The notes beneath the pieces are model-generated. The model saw nothing but the letters and a program-made list of their open reading frames with translations, was not told the origin of the DNA and searched no databases. From contig NZ_JAJGNI010000004.1 in the NCBI RefSeq assembly GCF_020781975.1, forward strand, positions 62,001 to 126,000: a DNA stretch of 64,000 nt. Reading direction: 5' to 3'. Source of the DNA: Microbacterium schleiferi. Lineage in GTDB: Bacteria; Actinomycetota; Actinomycetes; Actinomycetales; Microbacteriaceae. Numbering within the stretch: position 1 is the stretch's first letter; each line of letters opens with the position of its first letter. Below, piece by piece: positions 1 through 7,502 of the stretch. The position numbers and the translations under genes are program-made.

Positions 1-1
1 C

Positions 2-1081
2 GTTGACGCCGCGGCCGTGCAACTGACGCTCACCTCATTCCTCGTGGGTGTCGCGGTGGGTCAACTCGTACTCGGTCCCTGGTCCGATCGCGTCGGGCGA
101 CGCCCCGTCCTCGTCGTCGGCGGAGTGATCTTCGCTCTGTCCAGCATCGCGCTGGTGTTTGCCCCGACGATCGCCGTGTTCGTCATCCTGCGATTCGTGC
201 AGGGTTTCTCGGGGTCTGCGGGGATGGTGTTGGGGCGCACCGTCGCTGTCGATCTCAGCCCCAAAGAGACTGCGGTGCGCGCTCTCAGCCTCATCGTGGT
301 CGTTGTCGGGGTTGCGCCGCTGGTCGCACCACCGATCGGCGGTCTGCTGAGCGAGGTCGTTGGCTGGCGCGGCGTGATGGCGGCGCTCGCGGTCGTCGCG
401 GTGGTGATGCTGGTCGTGTCGCTGGCCGTCGTTCCGGAATCCCTCTCCATCGAGCATCGCCATACTGCCGGGATGTCGCAGACGCTCGGCGCCTTCCGCG
501 GATTGCTCGCCGACCGCGCTTTTCCCCTCTATACGGGTGCCTACGCGCTCACGTTCGGCGCGATCATGGCGTACGTGTCGGCGTCGCCGTTCGTGGGCCA
601 GGTTGTGCTCGGGATGTCGCCGACGGTGTACTCGATCTCGTTCGCGGTTGCAGCCAGCGGCGTCATCCTCTCGAACATCGTGAACGCCCGGGTCGCGGTG
701 CGGTTCGGGCCGAGACGGATGCTGGGCGTTGGCCTGGGCGCCACGACCGGCGCCGCTGCGCTTCTGCTGGCACTCACGCTGACCGGTACCCTTACGATCC
801 CGGGGTTCGTGGCCTGTGCGTTTCTGCTCACTCTCGGACTCGGATTCACGATGTCCAATGCCAGCGCTTTGGGCCTTGCCCGCGCCGATCACGCTCGCGG
901 TGCGGGCTCAGCAATCATGGGAACATCGCAGTTCGTCATCGGTGCTGTGGCGTCACCGCTCGTGGGGTTGGCGGGAGAGGATACGGCTGTGCCGATGGCA
1001 GTCGTGATCGCGGCGATGATGGCGCTCTCGCTGCTGCTCGGCATCCTGGCCCTGCGGACGACCCGCCGCGGCCGCCGCTGA
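2..1081 (+). CDS. Bcr/CflA-family MFS drug efflux transporter (5' partial)
   Basis: This is a multidrug-type major facilitator of the inner membrane. The frame is open to the first bases of the window (V-D-A-A-A-V-Q-L-T), so the true start and the first helix lie upstream; the GTG at 17 is internal. The motif A loop between helices 2 and 3 is visible as GPWSDRVGRRPV, followed by about ten further hydrophobic segments and a basic tail ending TTRRGRR. The segment RFVQGFSGSAGMVLGRTVAVDLS is typical of Bcr/CflA (DHA1) pumps. The substrate cannot be told from sequence. Confidence 0.9.
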   Translation, partial: VDAAAVQLTLTSFLVGVAVGQLVLGPWSDRVGRRPVLVVGGVIFALSSIALVFAPTIAVFVILRFVQGFSGSAGMVLGRTVAVDLSPKETAVRALSLIVVVVGVAPLVAPPIGGLLSEVVGWRGVMAALAVVAVVMLVVSLAVVPESLSIEHRHTAGMSQTLGAFRGLLADRAFPLYTGAYALTFGAIMAYVSASPFVGQVVLGMSPTVYSISFAVAASGVILSNIVNARVAVRFGPRRMLGVGLGATTGAAALLLALTLTGTLTIPGFVACAFLLTLGLGFTMSNASALGLARADHARGAGSAIMGTSQFVIGAVASPLVGLAGEDTAVPMAVVIAAMMALSLLLGILALRTTRRGRR

Positions 1082-1177
1082 GCCGGCTGGCGCGGCGCGC
1101 GGCTCTTGTGCCTTACATTGAGGTGTCCAGAGTGCGTGGGTGAGGTGGTCGCCCGCGCACCGTATCGAGGAGTCACT

Positions 1178-1759
1178 ATGTCCCGGTCCCGCTTTGTCCC
1201 TGCCGTCGCCGTCGTCGGTATCCTGCTGCTCGCTGGTTGTGCACCGACCCCCGAGCCTTCGTCCACGCCAACCTCTGAGGCAACGCAGAACGACACGCCC
1301 AGCACCGAGCCGACGCAGGAGCCGCAGTCGTTCGTCGCGAACGTTCCCACGGACTGCGCAGCGGTCGGCACGGCCGAGAGCCGCGCCGACAGCGTCGATC
1401 AGCTGAACCTTCAGGGTGACGGCGCCGACTTCGTTCGCCCGGTTCCCGAGGGCTCCACGCTGCTGCTCGGCTGCGACTGGTTCGCTGGCGACAGCCAGGG
1501 CGTGCTGCTGCTGATCAGCGAGGTCGACCCCGCGGCCGCCGAGGCATATGTCGCAACCCTTCCCGGTGAGGGGTACACCTGCGTCACGGGGGATGCCGGA
1601 AACCCGGTGTGTCAGATGGTCACCCCGAACGCCGAGTTCCCGGTCGACACTGTCGAGACGATCACGAGCCGCGAGGACATCTGGATCTACTCGTCGGTGA
1701 CGAACGTGGACGCCGAGATGCTGCTGGGCGATCTGAACCTGCAGATCTGGGGCAACTGA
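1178..1759 (+). CDS. Putative secreted lipoprotein of unknown function
   Basis: The 193-residue product begins with a basic n-region, a hydrophobic core and the lipobox LLLAGC, so it should be lipidated and anchored outside the membrane. A Thr/Pro/Ser/Glu-rich linker of about 40 residues follows, then a globular domain with several cysteines. The start at 1178 is chosen because it gives a proper signal peptide and has GAGG about 8 bases upstream; an in-frame start at 1106 would put 24 unsuitable residues before the signal. I do not recognise the globular domain. Confidence 0.8.
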   Translation: MSRSRFVPAVAVVGILLLAGCAPTPEPSSTPTSEATQNDTPSTEPTQEPQSFVANVPTDCAAVGTAESRADSVDQLNLQGDGADFVRPVPEGSTLLLGCDWFAGDSQGVLLLISEVDPAAAEAYVATLPGEGYTCVTGDAGNPVCQMVTPNAEFPVDTVETITSREDIWIYSSVTNVDAEMLLGDLNLQIWGN

Positions 1760-1775
1760 TCCCGTTCGTGTCGGT

Positions 1776-1812
1776 CCTGACACGGTTGGCCCTCACCGGC
1801 GGCCGTGTCAGG
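1776..1812. terminator. Perfect inverted repeat between lipoprotein and Tat-protein genes
   Basis: CCTGACACGG (1776-1785) and CCGTGTCAGG (1803-1812) are perfect 10-bp arms around a 17-base loop. It starts 17 bases after the lipoprotein stop and ends 8 bases before the next GTG start. It could terminate the upstream transcript without a T-tract, or act as an operator or attenuator for the next gene. The sequence does not decide between these. Confidence 0.45.
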
Positions 1813-1820
1813 ATCGATGC

Positions 1821-2300
1821 GTGAGCATCAACAACCCGAGCGACAAGACCCCCATGAGTCGCCGAGGACTTCTCGCGTCAGCACTGGCTGCGGGAACTGT
1901 CGGTGCACTCGCGGGTTCCGCGGCGCCGGCGGCGGCCGCGGCTGAGGATCCCCGCGGTCCGAACGAGGTTTGGCTCAAAGGGTCGGGCCTGAAAGTCACC
2001 AGCGATGAATGGCAGCCGCTTCCAGAGGGCTACTCGTGGGGTCCCGGGAGAATCCTCTATTACTCGGTCGTCATGGAACAGCAGACGGAGGCGCGGCGTG
2101 TATGGGCCGTCGTCCTTCCGGACGGGACTCAGCGCACATTCCCGGAGTCGGCATATATGTCGCAACTCCGCATGGCCTTCGCCGAACGCGGCTGGCGCTG
2201 GACCACCACTAATCACCCCGCGGCATCCCACGTCGTTGTGTACCTGGAGCCAGCTGATTTCTTCGCTGCTGGGCTCGGCGACGCTCCCCCGATCAGGTAG
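1821..2300 (+). CDS. Tat-exported protein of unknown function
   Basis: The 159-residue product starts with GTG and carries a twin-arginine signal (MSRRGLLASALAAG, then an Ala-rich stretch ending APAAAAA), so it is probably folded in the cytoplasm and exported by Tat. The mature part of about 110 residues (EVWLKGSGLKVTSDEWQPLP...) has no motif that I recognise. It lies between the lipoprotein and a hydrolase in the same direction. Confidence 0.75.
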   Translation: MSINNPSDKTPMSRRGLLASALAAGTVGALAGSAAPAAAAAEDPRGPNEVWLKGSGLKVTSDEWQPLPEGYSWGPGRILYYSVVMEQQTEARRVWAVVLPDGTQRTFPESAYMSQLRMAFAERGWRWTTTNHPAASHVVVYLEPADFFAAGLGDAPPIR

Positions 2301-2351
2301 CTTCGGTCTCTTCGCGTCCCGCACGAGAACGGGCGGCGATAGTCTCAACTC

Positions 2352-3326
2352 GTGGAAGAGGTGTGGCTTCCTGACCTGCTCGGCGGTCGCTTTCGGCAGC
2401 GCACGCTGAGTCTGGGCAGCGACGCCGAGGGCGAGATCGTCGCCACGCTCGTGCGGCTCCTGCCGTCGTGGCCTGCCTCGTGGACGGGCCGTCTTCGCGA
2501 CGTCGACGTTCTCTACGTCCATGGGTGGTCGGACTACTTCTTCCAGACGGGCCTCGCGCAGTGGTGGACAGACCGGGGCGCCCGATTCTATGCGCTCGAC
2601 CTGCGCAAGTACGGTCGGAGCCTGCGGGCTGGCCAGACGCCGGGTTACGTATCATCGCTGGCCGAGTACGACGCAGACATCGCGGCGGCACTCTCGGCGA
2701 TGGGGCGGGAGGATAAGCCGGGGCGGCGCCTCGTGCTGTTGGGCCACTCCACGGGCGGGCTCACGCTCTCGCTGTGGGCGGCGCGGCATCCGGGGGTTGC
2801 GTCAGCGCTTGTGCTCAACAGTCCGTGGCTGGAGTTCCAGACGGGGGCCTGGGGCCGAGAAGCGCTCACGCCCCTCGTCGCGGCCCGAGCTCGGTGGGAC
2901 CCGTTGGGGATGCATCCGGTCGTCGATCTCGGCTTTTACACCCGAGCGCAGCAGGAGGTCGGGACTCTGCCGGAGGCGCCGGAAGGATGGCGGCCTGAGC
3001 GTGGGTTTCCGACCACTCCGGGCTGGCTCAAGGCGGTGCTCGACGGCCACGACACCGTTGCGCGAGGGATCGACGTGGCATGCCCCGCGCTCGTGCTGCT
3101 GTCGCAGCGGTCGAGCTCGCCGCTGGTGTGGCGCCCCGACATGCTCGAGACCGATTCCGTTCTCGTCGTCGATGACATAGCGAAGGCGGCGACCCGCCTG
3201 GGCCGGCTCGTCACGATCGCACGAATAGACGGCGCGCTCCACGACGTGTTCCTCTCCCGCGCAGCCGTGCGGGAGAAGGCCTACCGCGTGCTGGGGGAGT
3301 GGATGCAGTCGCAGACGCTTCGCTAG
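2352..3326 (+). CDS. Alpha/beta hydrolase (serine aminopeptidase/lysophospholipase type)
   Basis: The 324-residue protein has the alpha/beta-hydrolase fold signatures: an oxyanion strand LYVHGWSDYFF, the nucleophile elbow GHSTGG with the catalytic serine, and a late histidine in DGALHDVFLS. It resembles the Hydrolase_4 / serine aminopeptidase S33 group, with no signal peptide, so it is probably cytoplasmic. The start is GTG. Its 3' end overlaps the end of convergent hipA by 4 bases. The substrate is unknown. Confidence 0.85.
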   Translation: MEEVWLPDLLGGRFRQRTLSLGSDAEGEIVATLVRLLPSWPASWTGRLRDVDVLYVHGWSDYFFQTGLAQWWTDRGARFYALDLRKYGRSLRAGQTPGYVSSLAEYDADIAAALSAMGREDKPGRRLVLLGHSTGGLTLSLWAARHPGVASALVLNSPWLEFQTGAWGREALTPLVAARARWDPLGMHPVVDLGFYTRAQQEVGTLPEAPEGWRPERGFPTTPGWLKAVLDGHDTVARGIDVACPALVLLSQRSSSPLVWRPDMLETDSVLVVDDIAKAATRLGRLVTIARIDGALHDVFLSRAAVREKAYRVLGEWMQSQTLR

Positions 3327-4567
3327 CCTGCGGAGGGTGCTCGACCGTCTCCGACGGCCCGCCCCTCTCGCAGATTGCGGACGAAGCTGCTCATCGAATC
3401 GTGCAGTTCGGGATGAGCCGAGTCAAGCGGAACCTCTTCGGCTACAGCAGCGGACAACTCATCGAGCGCATCCGAGACCGCCGCTGCTGCTCGACGAAGC
3501 TGCCACGACTCGAACTCGCTGACGAGGTCATCGCGCGTGATCTCGGCATGCCGGTACTTCCGGTTCACGGCGAGCGCCAGTCGACCATCTCCTCCGGAAG
3601 CGTGGGCGAGGGGCACCTGGTCATATGCCGGAGCGAGTGCCGGCACGTCGTGGGCGGGATGCAGCAACCCGAGGTTCTTCGTGTGCATGTCGAGATTGCC
3701 GATACCGACGGCGAGAATGGTCGTCTGCGCGAGGCGGAGCACATCTTCGGACCCGGCATACTGCGACAGTGCACCGGCGACGCGGGCGAGCGAGACCACG
3801 CCTCCGAGCTCCTGGTACTTCTGATTGGCGCTCGCGCCCAGCACCTGGTTGAAATCCTCCTGGTGGATGCGCGCGCCACCGGCTCGATCAAAACGTTCGA
3901 TCACGAGCGTCGGCAGTCCGTCGAACTCCTCGACCCGGGTATCGAAAGCCGCGAGTCCGAGGCGACGTGAGAGGCGCGCGCCGTACTCCTCATCGAAGAT
4001 GACAGTTGGTCGTGTGGGCAGTTGAGGCTTCAGGATGTGCGTGGACGGGAAGCCGCCGAGTGCTTGGTTCCACCTGGCTCCGGTTCGCGCCAAGACGATC
4101 TTCGGCTGGACGCCGCCCAGTGAGGTCCGCCCATAGTCCGTCGCGTTCCCGAGCGGAGCGCCGATCGGATCCTCCAGGAGGCGTCGGATCCCCTCAGCGT
4201 CGATCGGGATCACCCCGGGAGTCCGTGGTTCCGAAGGGTCGTCGACATCCCAGATCTGCAACGCACCTGCGACGTCACGGCCGTACCGCGCCAGAAACGC
4301 GGGTATGTCGCCGCGCCGCACGCCACCCTGCGTGAGCATGTAGTCGAGTTGGTCGCCTTCGGGCAGGAGCTCCGCGAACCAATTTCGGCGACGCCCCCCA
4401 TGTTGCCTTGGCATCGAAGCCAGCAATGGAATCGCAACCGACATCACCCGGCTGTTTACCCCGAATGTCTCCCGTGCCTCATCGGTGATCTCGACGTCGA
4501 ACGAGCGTGCATCAGGGCCGTGGATGTGTCCGATGACCGTGCCATAGAGCTCGACGGCGAGTCTCAT
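3323..4567 (-). CDS. hipA: HipA-type serine/threonine kinase toxin
   Basis: The 414-residue protein has the HipA layout: an N-terminal 'couple' domain (residues about 1-110) and a kinase-like HipA_C domain. Visible motifs are LPTLVIERFDR and the catalytic loop GIGNLDMHTKNLGLLH. Known HipA proteins phosphorylate an aminoacyl-tRNA synthetase and cause dormancy. The start codon overlaps the stop of hipB (ATGA), so toxin synthesis is translationally coupled to the antitoxin. Confidence 0.93.
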   Translation of the reverse strand: MRLAVELYGTVIGHIHGPDARSFDVEITDEARETFGVNSRVMSVAIPLLASMPRQHGGRRRNWFAELLPEGDQLDYMLTQGGVRRGDIPAFLARYGRDVAGALQIWDVDDPSEPRTPGVIPIDAEGIRRLLEDPIGAPLGNATDYGRTSLGGVQPKIVLARTGARWNQALGGFPSTHILKPQLPTRPTVIFDEEYGARLSRRLGLAAFDTRVEEFDGLPTLVIERFDRAGGARIHQEDFNQVLGASANQKYQELGGVVSLARVAGALSQYAGSEDVLRLAQTTILAVGIGNLDMHTKNLGLLHPAHDVPALAPAYDQVPLAHASGGDGRLALAVNRKYRHAEITRDDLVSEFESWQLRRAAAAVSDALDELSAAVAEEVPLDSAHPELHDSMSSFVRNLREGRAVGDGRAPSAG

Positions 4568-4803
4568 GACCGGGCTTCACCATCCCACATCGCCGATAGC
4601 TCGACCCCGGTCGCCCGCATGAGGTCGAACATTCGACGAGCCCAGATCGTGGGCTTTCCGGATTCGAGCTCACTGACAGACCGCTGCGAGATGCCGAGCT
4701 GGTCGGCCAACTCCACCTGTGTCAGTCCTCTTGCGAGCCTCGCCTGTTGGATCGCAAGCCCGATGTCGGCTGGGGAGCGCAGCTTTGCTTCGTACGATGT
4801 CAT
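4564..4803 (-). CDS. hipB: HipB-type XRE antitoxin/repressor
   Basis: The 79-residue protein has a compact XRE helix-turn-helix (LTQVELADQLGISQRSVSELESGKPT) and is expected to bind HipA and repress its own operon. I place the start at 4803 (M-T-S-Y-E-A). The open frame runs upstream to 4908, but those extra residues only translate the repeated operator DNA (YPDFV units), so they are not protein. Divergent hsdM begins 195 bases away on the other strand. Confidence 0.9.
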   Translation of the reverse strand: MTSYEAKLRSPADIGLAIQQARLARGLTQVELADQLGISQRSVSELESGKPTIWARRMFDLMRATGVELSAMWDGEARS

Positions 4804-4815
4804 GGCCGTCCCTAC

Positions 4816-4884
4816 TACGAAATCCGGATAGAGCAAGCCTATTACGAAATCCGTATGGGGAAAGTTCATTACGAAATCCGGATA
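4816..4884. promoter_or_regulatory. Three phased hipBA operator repeats (27-bp period)
   Basis: TACGAAATCCGGATA occurs at 4816-4830 and 4870-4884, with a variant (TACGAAATCCGTAT) at 4843-4856. Starts are exactly 27 bp apart and each holds the palindromic core ATCCGGAT or its variant. They lie just upstream of hipB and inside the hipB-hsdM divergent region. E. coli HipB binds repeated TATCC/GGATA elements, so these are the likely HipB operators; that they also touch hsdM is inference. Confidence 0.75.
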
Positions 4885-4997
4885 CGGCGAGTTGTCGTGG
4901 GATTCCACGGGCGCGCGACGAAGCCGTCTGTTGTCGTCGGGTCTGCTGGCCGCCCTCCGTTAACGTGGAGGGGTTGCACGGATCGAGGGGACACAGC

Positions 4998-5587
4998 GTG
5001 GTCACGGGTGAGCTGAAGCGCCAGGTCGACAAGGTCTGGGATGCCTTCTGGTCGGGCGGCATCGCCAATCCCGTCGAGGTGATCGAGCAGATCACGTATC
5101 TGCTGTTCATCCGGCGGCTTGACGATCTGCAGTTGCTCGCTGAGAAGAAGGCAGCCCGCTTCGGCGAGGAGGTCGAGAACCCGGTCTTTCCCGAGGGGTA
5201 CGACAGTGATCTGCCGAGCCGCCGGCCGTACCGCGATCTGCGGTGGAGCGTGTTCACGAACTTCGCGCCCGCCGAGATGTTCGAGGTCGTCTCCGAGCAT
5301 GTGTTCCCGTGGTTGCGCCGACTGGGTGCCGAGGGGTCGAGCTACGCGCGGAACATGCGCGATGCCCGGTTCACGATCCCGACCCCGGCGCTGTTGACGA
5401 AGGTCGTCGACCTGCTGCACGAGATCCCGATGGAAGATCGCGACACCAAGGGCGACATCTACGAGTACATGCTCTCGAAGCTTGCGACCAGTGGCACGAA
5501 CGGACAGTTCCGCACGGCCCGGCACATCATCAAGCTCATGGTCGACCTGACGGCTCCGCGCCCCGACGACCTCATCATCGATCCGGC
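4998..5587 (+). CDS. hsdM: Type I restriction methyltransferase HsdM, 5' part (interrupted)
   Basis: This encodes residues 1-196 of HsdM: the N-terminal HsdM_N helical domain (ELKRQVDKVWDAFW...QITYLLFIRRLDD) and the start of the methylase fold (TARHIIKLMVDL...PDDLIIDPA). The start is GTG 4998 with GAGGGG about 7 bases upstream. Motif I is cut after DPA by the 39.3 kb island; the rest (from AVGTAGF) is at 44889-45783. Joining codon 5586-5587 to base 44889 gives an intact 494-residue HsdM. In place, the frame runs into the island and stops at 5762. Confidence 0.92.
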
Positions 5588-5622
5588 GTTTATGCGCAAG
5601 TCGGATGTCTCAAGAGACATCC
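5584..5622. repeat. Left end of GInt-like island with palindrome
   Basis: After the CGGC core comes GTTTATGCGCAAG, TCGG, then the perfect palindrome GGATGTCTC-AA-GAGACATCC (5603-5622). The ATPase stop codon is only 10 bases further on. The TTATG/TCGG/TGTCTCAA order is repeated inverted at the right end, so this is probably the recombinase binding region; the palindrome may double as a transcription terminator. Confidence 0.65.
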
Positions 5623-5631
5623 AAGCGCCGG

Positions 5632-7482
5632 TCAGGCTGGTGCTTGGAGGTTCAAGTCGGTCGCTCTGCTCTCCCGTGAGAACTCGAGCCACCACCCTGC
5701 GAAGGCAGCCGGCGCAATCACTTCCAGCCTGTGCACGCCTTCGCCAACCGGAAGGACCTTGACGAGGCGCGCGTCAGCCTGCGCGGATGTTCCGACCGGC
5801 GAACCAAACTGGGCCGATGGGTCCTCTCTGAGGGCTTCCATGATCGAGTGCGCGACTCTTTCCACGGCCACTGCGAGAAGCGTTTCAACGTCGCCATGGA
5901 GGTCAAGCTCGTAGGCGGACCACACCGCGGCGGGGTCGAGGTCACAGGTCACCGAGGCTGCGGCACGTGCCTCAGCGACGCCCTTGCGATCGATAGCTAG
6001 AACCTGCTCCAACGTGCCTTGCGGATGCGCCCACACCCCGTGGTCCGCAAGCAAAGTGAGGAGCCGCGCCTTTCGGATGCCCTCCGCAGTCGACTCGTCA
6101 TCGAGACCGGCCAACCAAGCTCCCCTCGATGCGGGATCGCTCGGAACCTTAGCCTCATCCGCTTTGCGGATTAGGGGACGCAGCACCGTTGAGATCCGAC
6201 CGGGGCTCTCGGCGAACGTCTCCGTGATTGCACTTGAGAGCCCCGGCAGTGAGTCGAGGGTGCGCTGCATCTCGGGGTCGAACAGCGCGTCAAGATCACA
6301 CACCGCGCGTACGTCCAAGCCCAGCTTCGTGCAGATCTCCAGCCATAACGCCACACCGCCGCTCCCGCCGCAGTCGACGAGATCTGTCTGCGCGACCACT
6401 TCCGCCGACGCGACGCGTGTAAGAGTTGTAGACATCGCGGCGACATCCGTCACACCCTCGAGCAGAACAGGTCGGGGCGAGAACACGATGTCGCTTACCA
6501 GTTGTGGATTCTGTGCGAGCGAAGCCTCCACGCGGTCCGCTTGCACATCCAAGACGCTCTCGCTCATCCGGCGCGGCGGCGATCCGGCGCCGAAGACCCA
6601 AATCGACGCCAAGTCGCTGGCGAGTCGTGGCCGCAAGAAGCTCGGCTCGTGTGTGACTACGATCGCGGATCGTCCCGACTGCTCGCATTCTCTGTTCAGC
6701 TCGGCGAGCCACAGCCTGGCCATGGAGGGGTGCAGGTGGAGTTCCGCCTCATCGACAACAAGCAACCGCCAGTCATCTCGATAGACCGCGGCGAGGAGGA
6801 CCACCAGCTCGCGAAGACCGTGACCCTCGTCTCGAAGCAACGAGTACTCGACTGATCCCATGCGCACGTACGGGTCTAGGAATCCGGCTGTTTCGCGCAG
6901 TTCGATGGATCGCCCGAGAGCGCGACGGGTGAAAGCTGCAACGCGTAGCAGGACCTCTGGCTCCTCACGAAGCGCATAGAGCTCAGTGGTCGCGAGACCA
7001 GCGAGCCTTGCCATCTCGAGGATCTGTCGGCGTTCTTCCTCGCCGATTGGGACGCCGCGGTACTCGGTGGGTGTTGAACCCCAGCCGTGGTTAACAACGT
7101 TCATCAACCCGACCAGGCGATCGGTTGTCAGGATCCGCTCGCCTGTGGCCAAGGCGATCGCGCGAGCGGCCTTTGACTTTCCGCTGCCATTTCGCCCGAC
7201 GAAGTACTGGACTGGGTGCGACCAGTCCGAGATCTCGATGAATTCGTGCTCAGAGCCAACCGAGTCGATCCCAAAGACGCCAGCTCGTCTGATGGTGACC
7301 GAGTCGGGGAACTTGTCACCATCAGTCGGCATTCGACTGATGGACGTCACCTTGAGCGGAGGGTCCCAGGTGTGGATGGCGAGGAACTGATCTGCAGCTT
7401 CCCGCTCACTGCCCGCGTCAACCTGCTGACGGTCGATACTGCCACCATTCGGCGCTACCGCCGACACGAGGAATCGGGTCAT
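5632..7482 (-). CDS. OLD-like AAA/ABC ATPase with TOPRIM domain
   Basis: The 616-residue protein is last in the defence operon. An ABC-type ATPase core is clear: Walker A GRNGSGKSK (about 96-104), Walker B LLVVDEAELHLHP (about 240-252) and a switch histidine in VVTHEP. A TOPRIM-like segment follows, with the conserved acidic residue in VLLEGVTD (Glu about 342) and CDLDALFD (about 395-402). This is the plan of OLD-family nucleases, which use ATP and a TOPRIM nuclease against phage DNA. It starts 21 bases after the DUF499 gene. Whether it is an essential part of the system or an add-on is unknown. Confidence 0.75.
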   Translation of the reverse strand: MTRFLVSAVAPNGGSIDRQQVDAGSEREAADQFLAIHTWDPPLKVTSISRMPTDGDKFPDSVTIRRAGVFGIDSVGSEHEFIEISDWSHPVQYFVGRNGSGKSKAARAIALATGERILTTDRLVGLMNVVNHGWGSTPTEYRGVPIGEEERRQILEMARLAGLATTELYALREEPEVLLRVAAFTRRALGRSIELRETAGFLDPYVRMGSVEYSLLRDEGHGLRELVVLLAAVYRDDWRLLVVDEAELHLHPSMARLWLAELNRECEQSGRSAIVVTHEPSFLRPRLASDLASIWVFGAGSPPRRMSESVLDVQADRVEASLAQNPQLVSDIVFSPRPVLLEGVTDVAAMSTTLTRVASAEVVAQTDLVDCGGSGGVALWLEICTKLGLDVRAVCDLDALFDPEMQRTLDSLPGLSSAITETFAESPGRISTVLRPLIRKADEAKVPSDPASRGAWLAGLDDESTAEGIRKARLLTLLADHGVWAHPQGTLEQVLAIDRKGVAEARAAASVTCDLDPAAVWSAYELDLHGDVETLLAVAVERVAHSIMEALREDPSAQFGSPVGTSAQADARLVKVLPVGEGVHRLEVIAPAAFAGWWLEFSRESRATDLNLQAPA

Positions 7483-7502
7483 TGATCGTGTCCAGACTCT
7501 GG

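Noticed and set aside
4804..4908. A 35-residue N-terminal extension of HipB
   Set aside because: The extension translates the three operator repeats (YPDFV units), and the HTH protein is complete from 4803.
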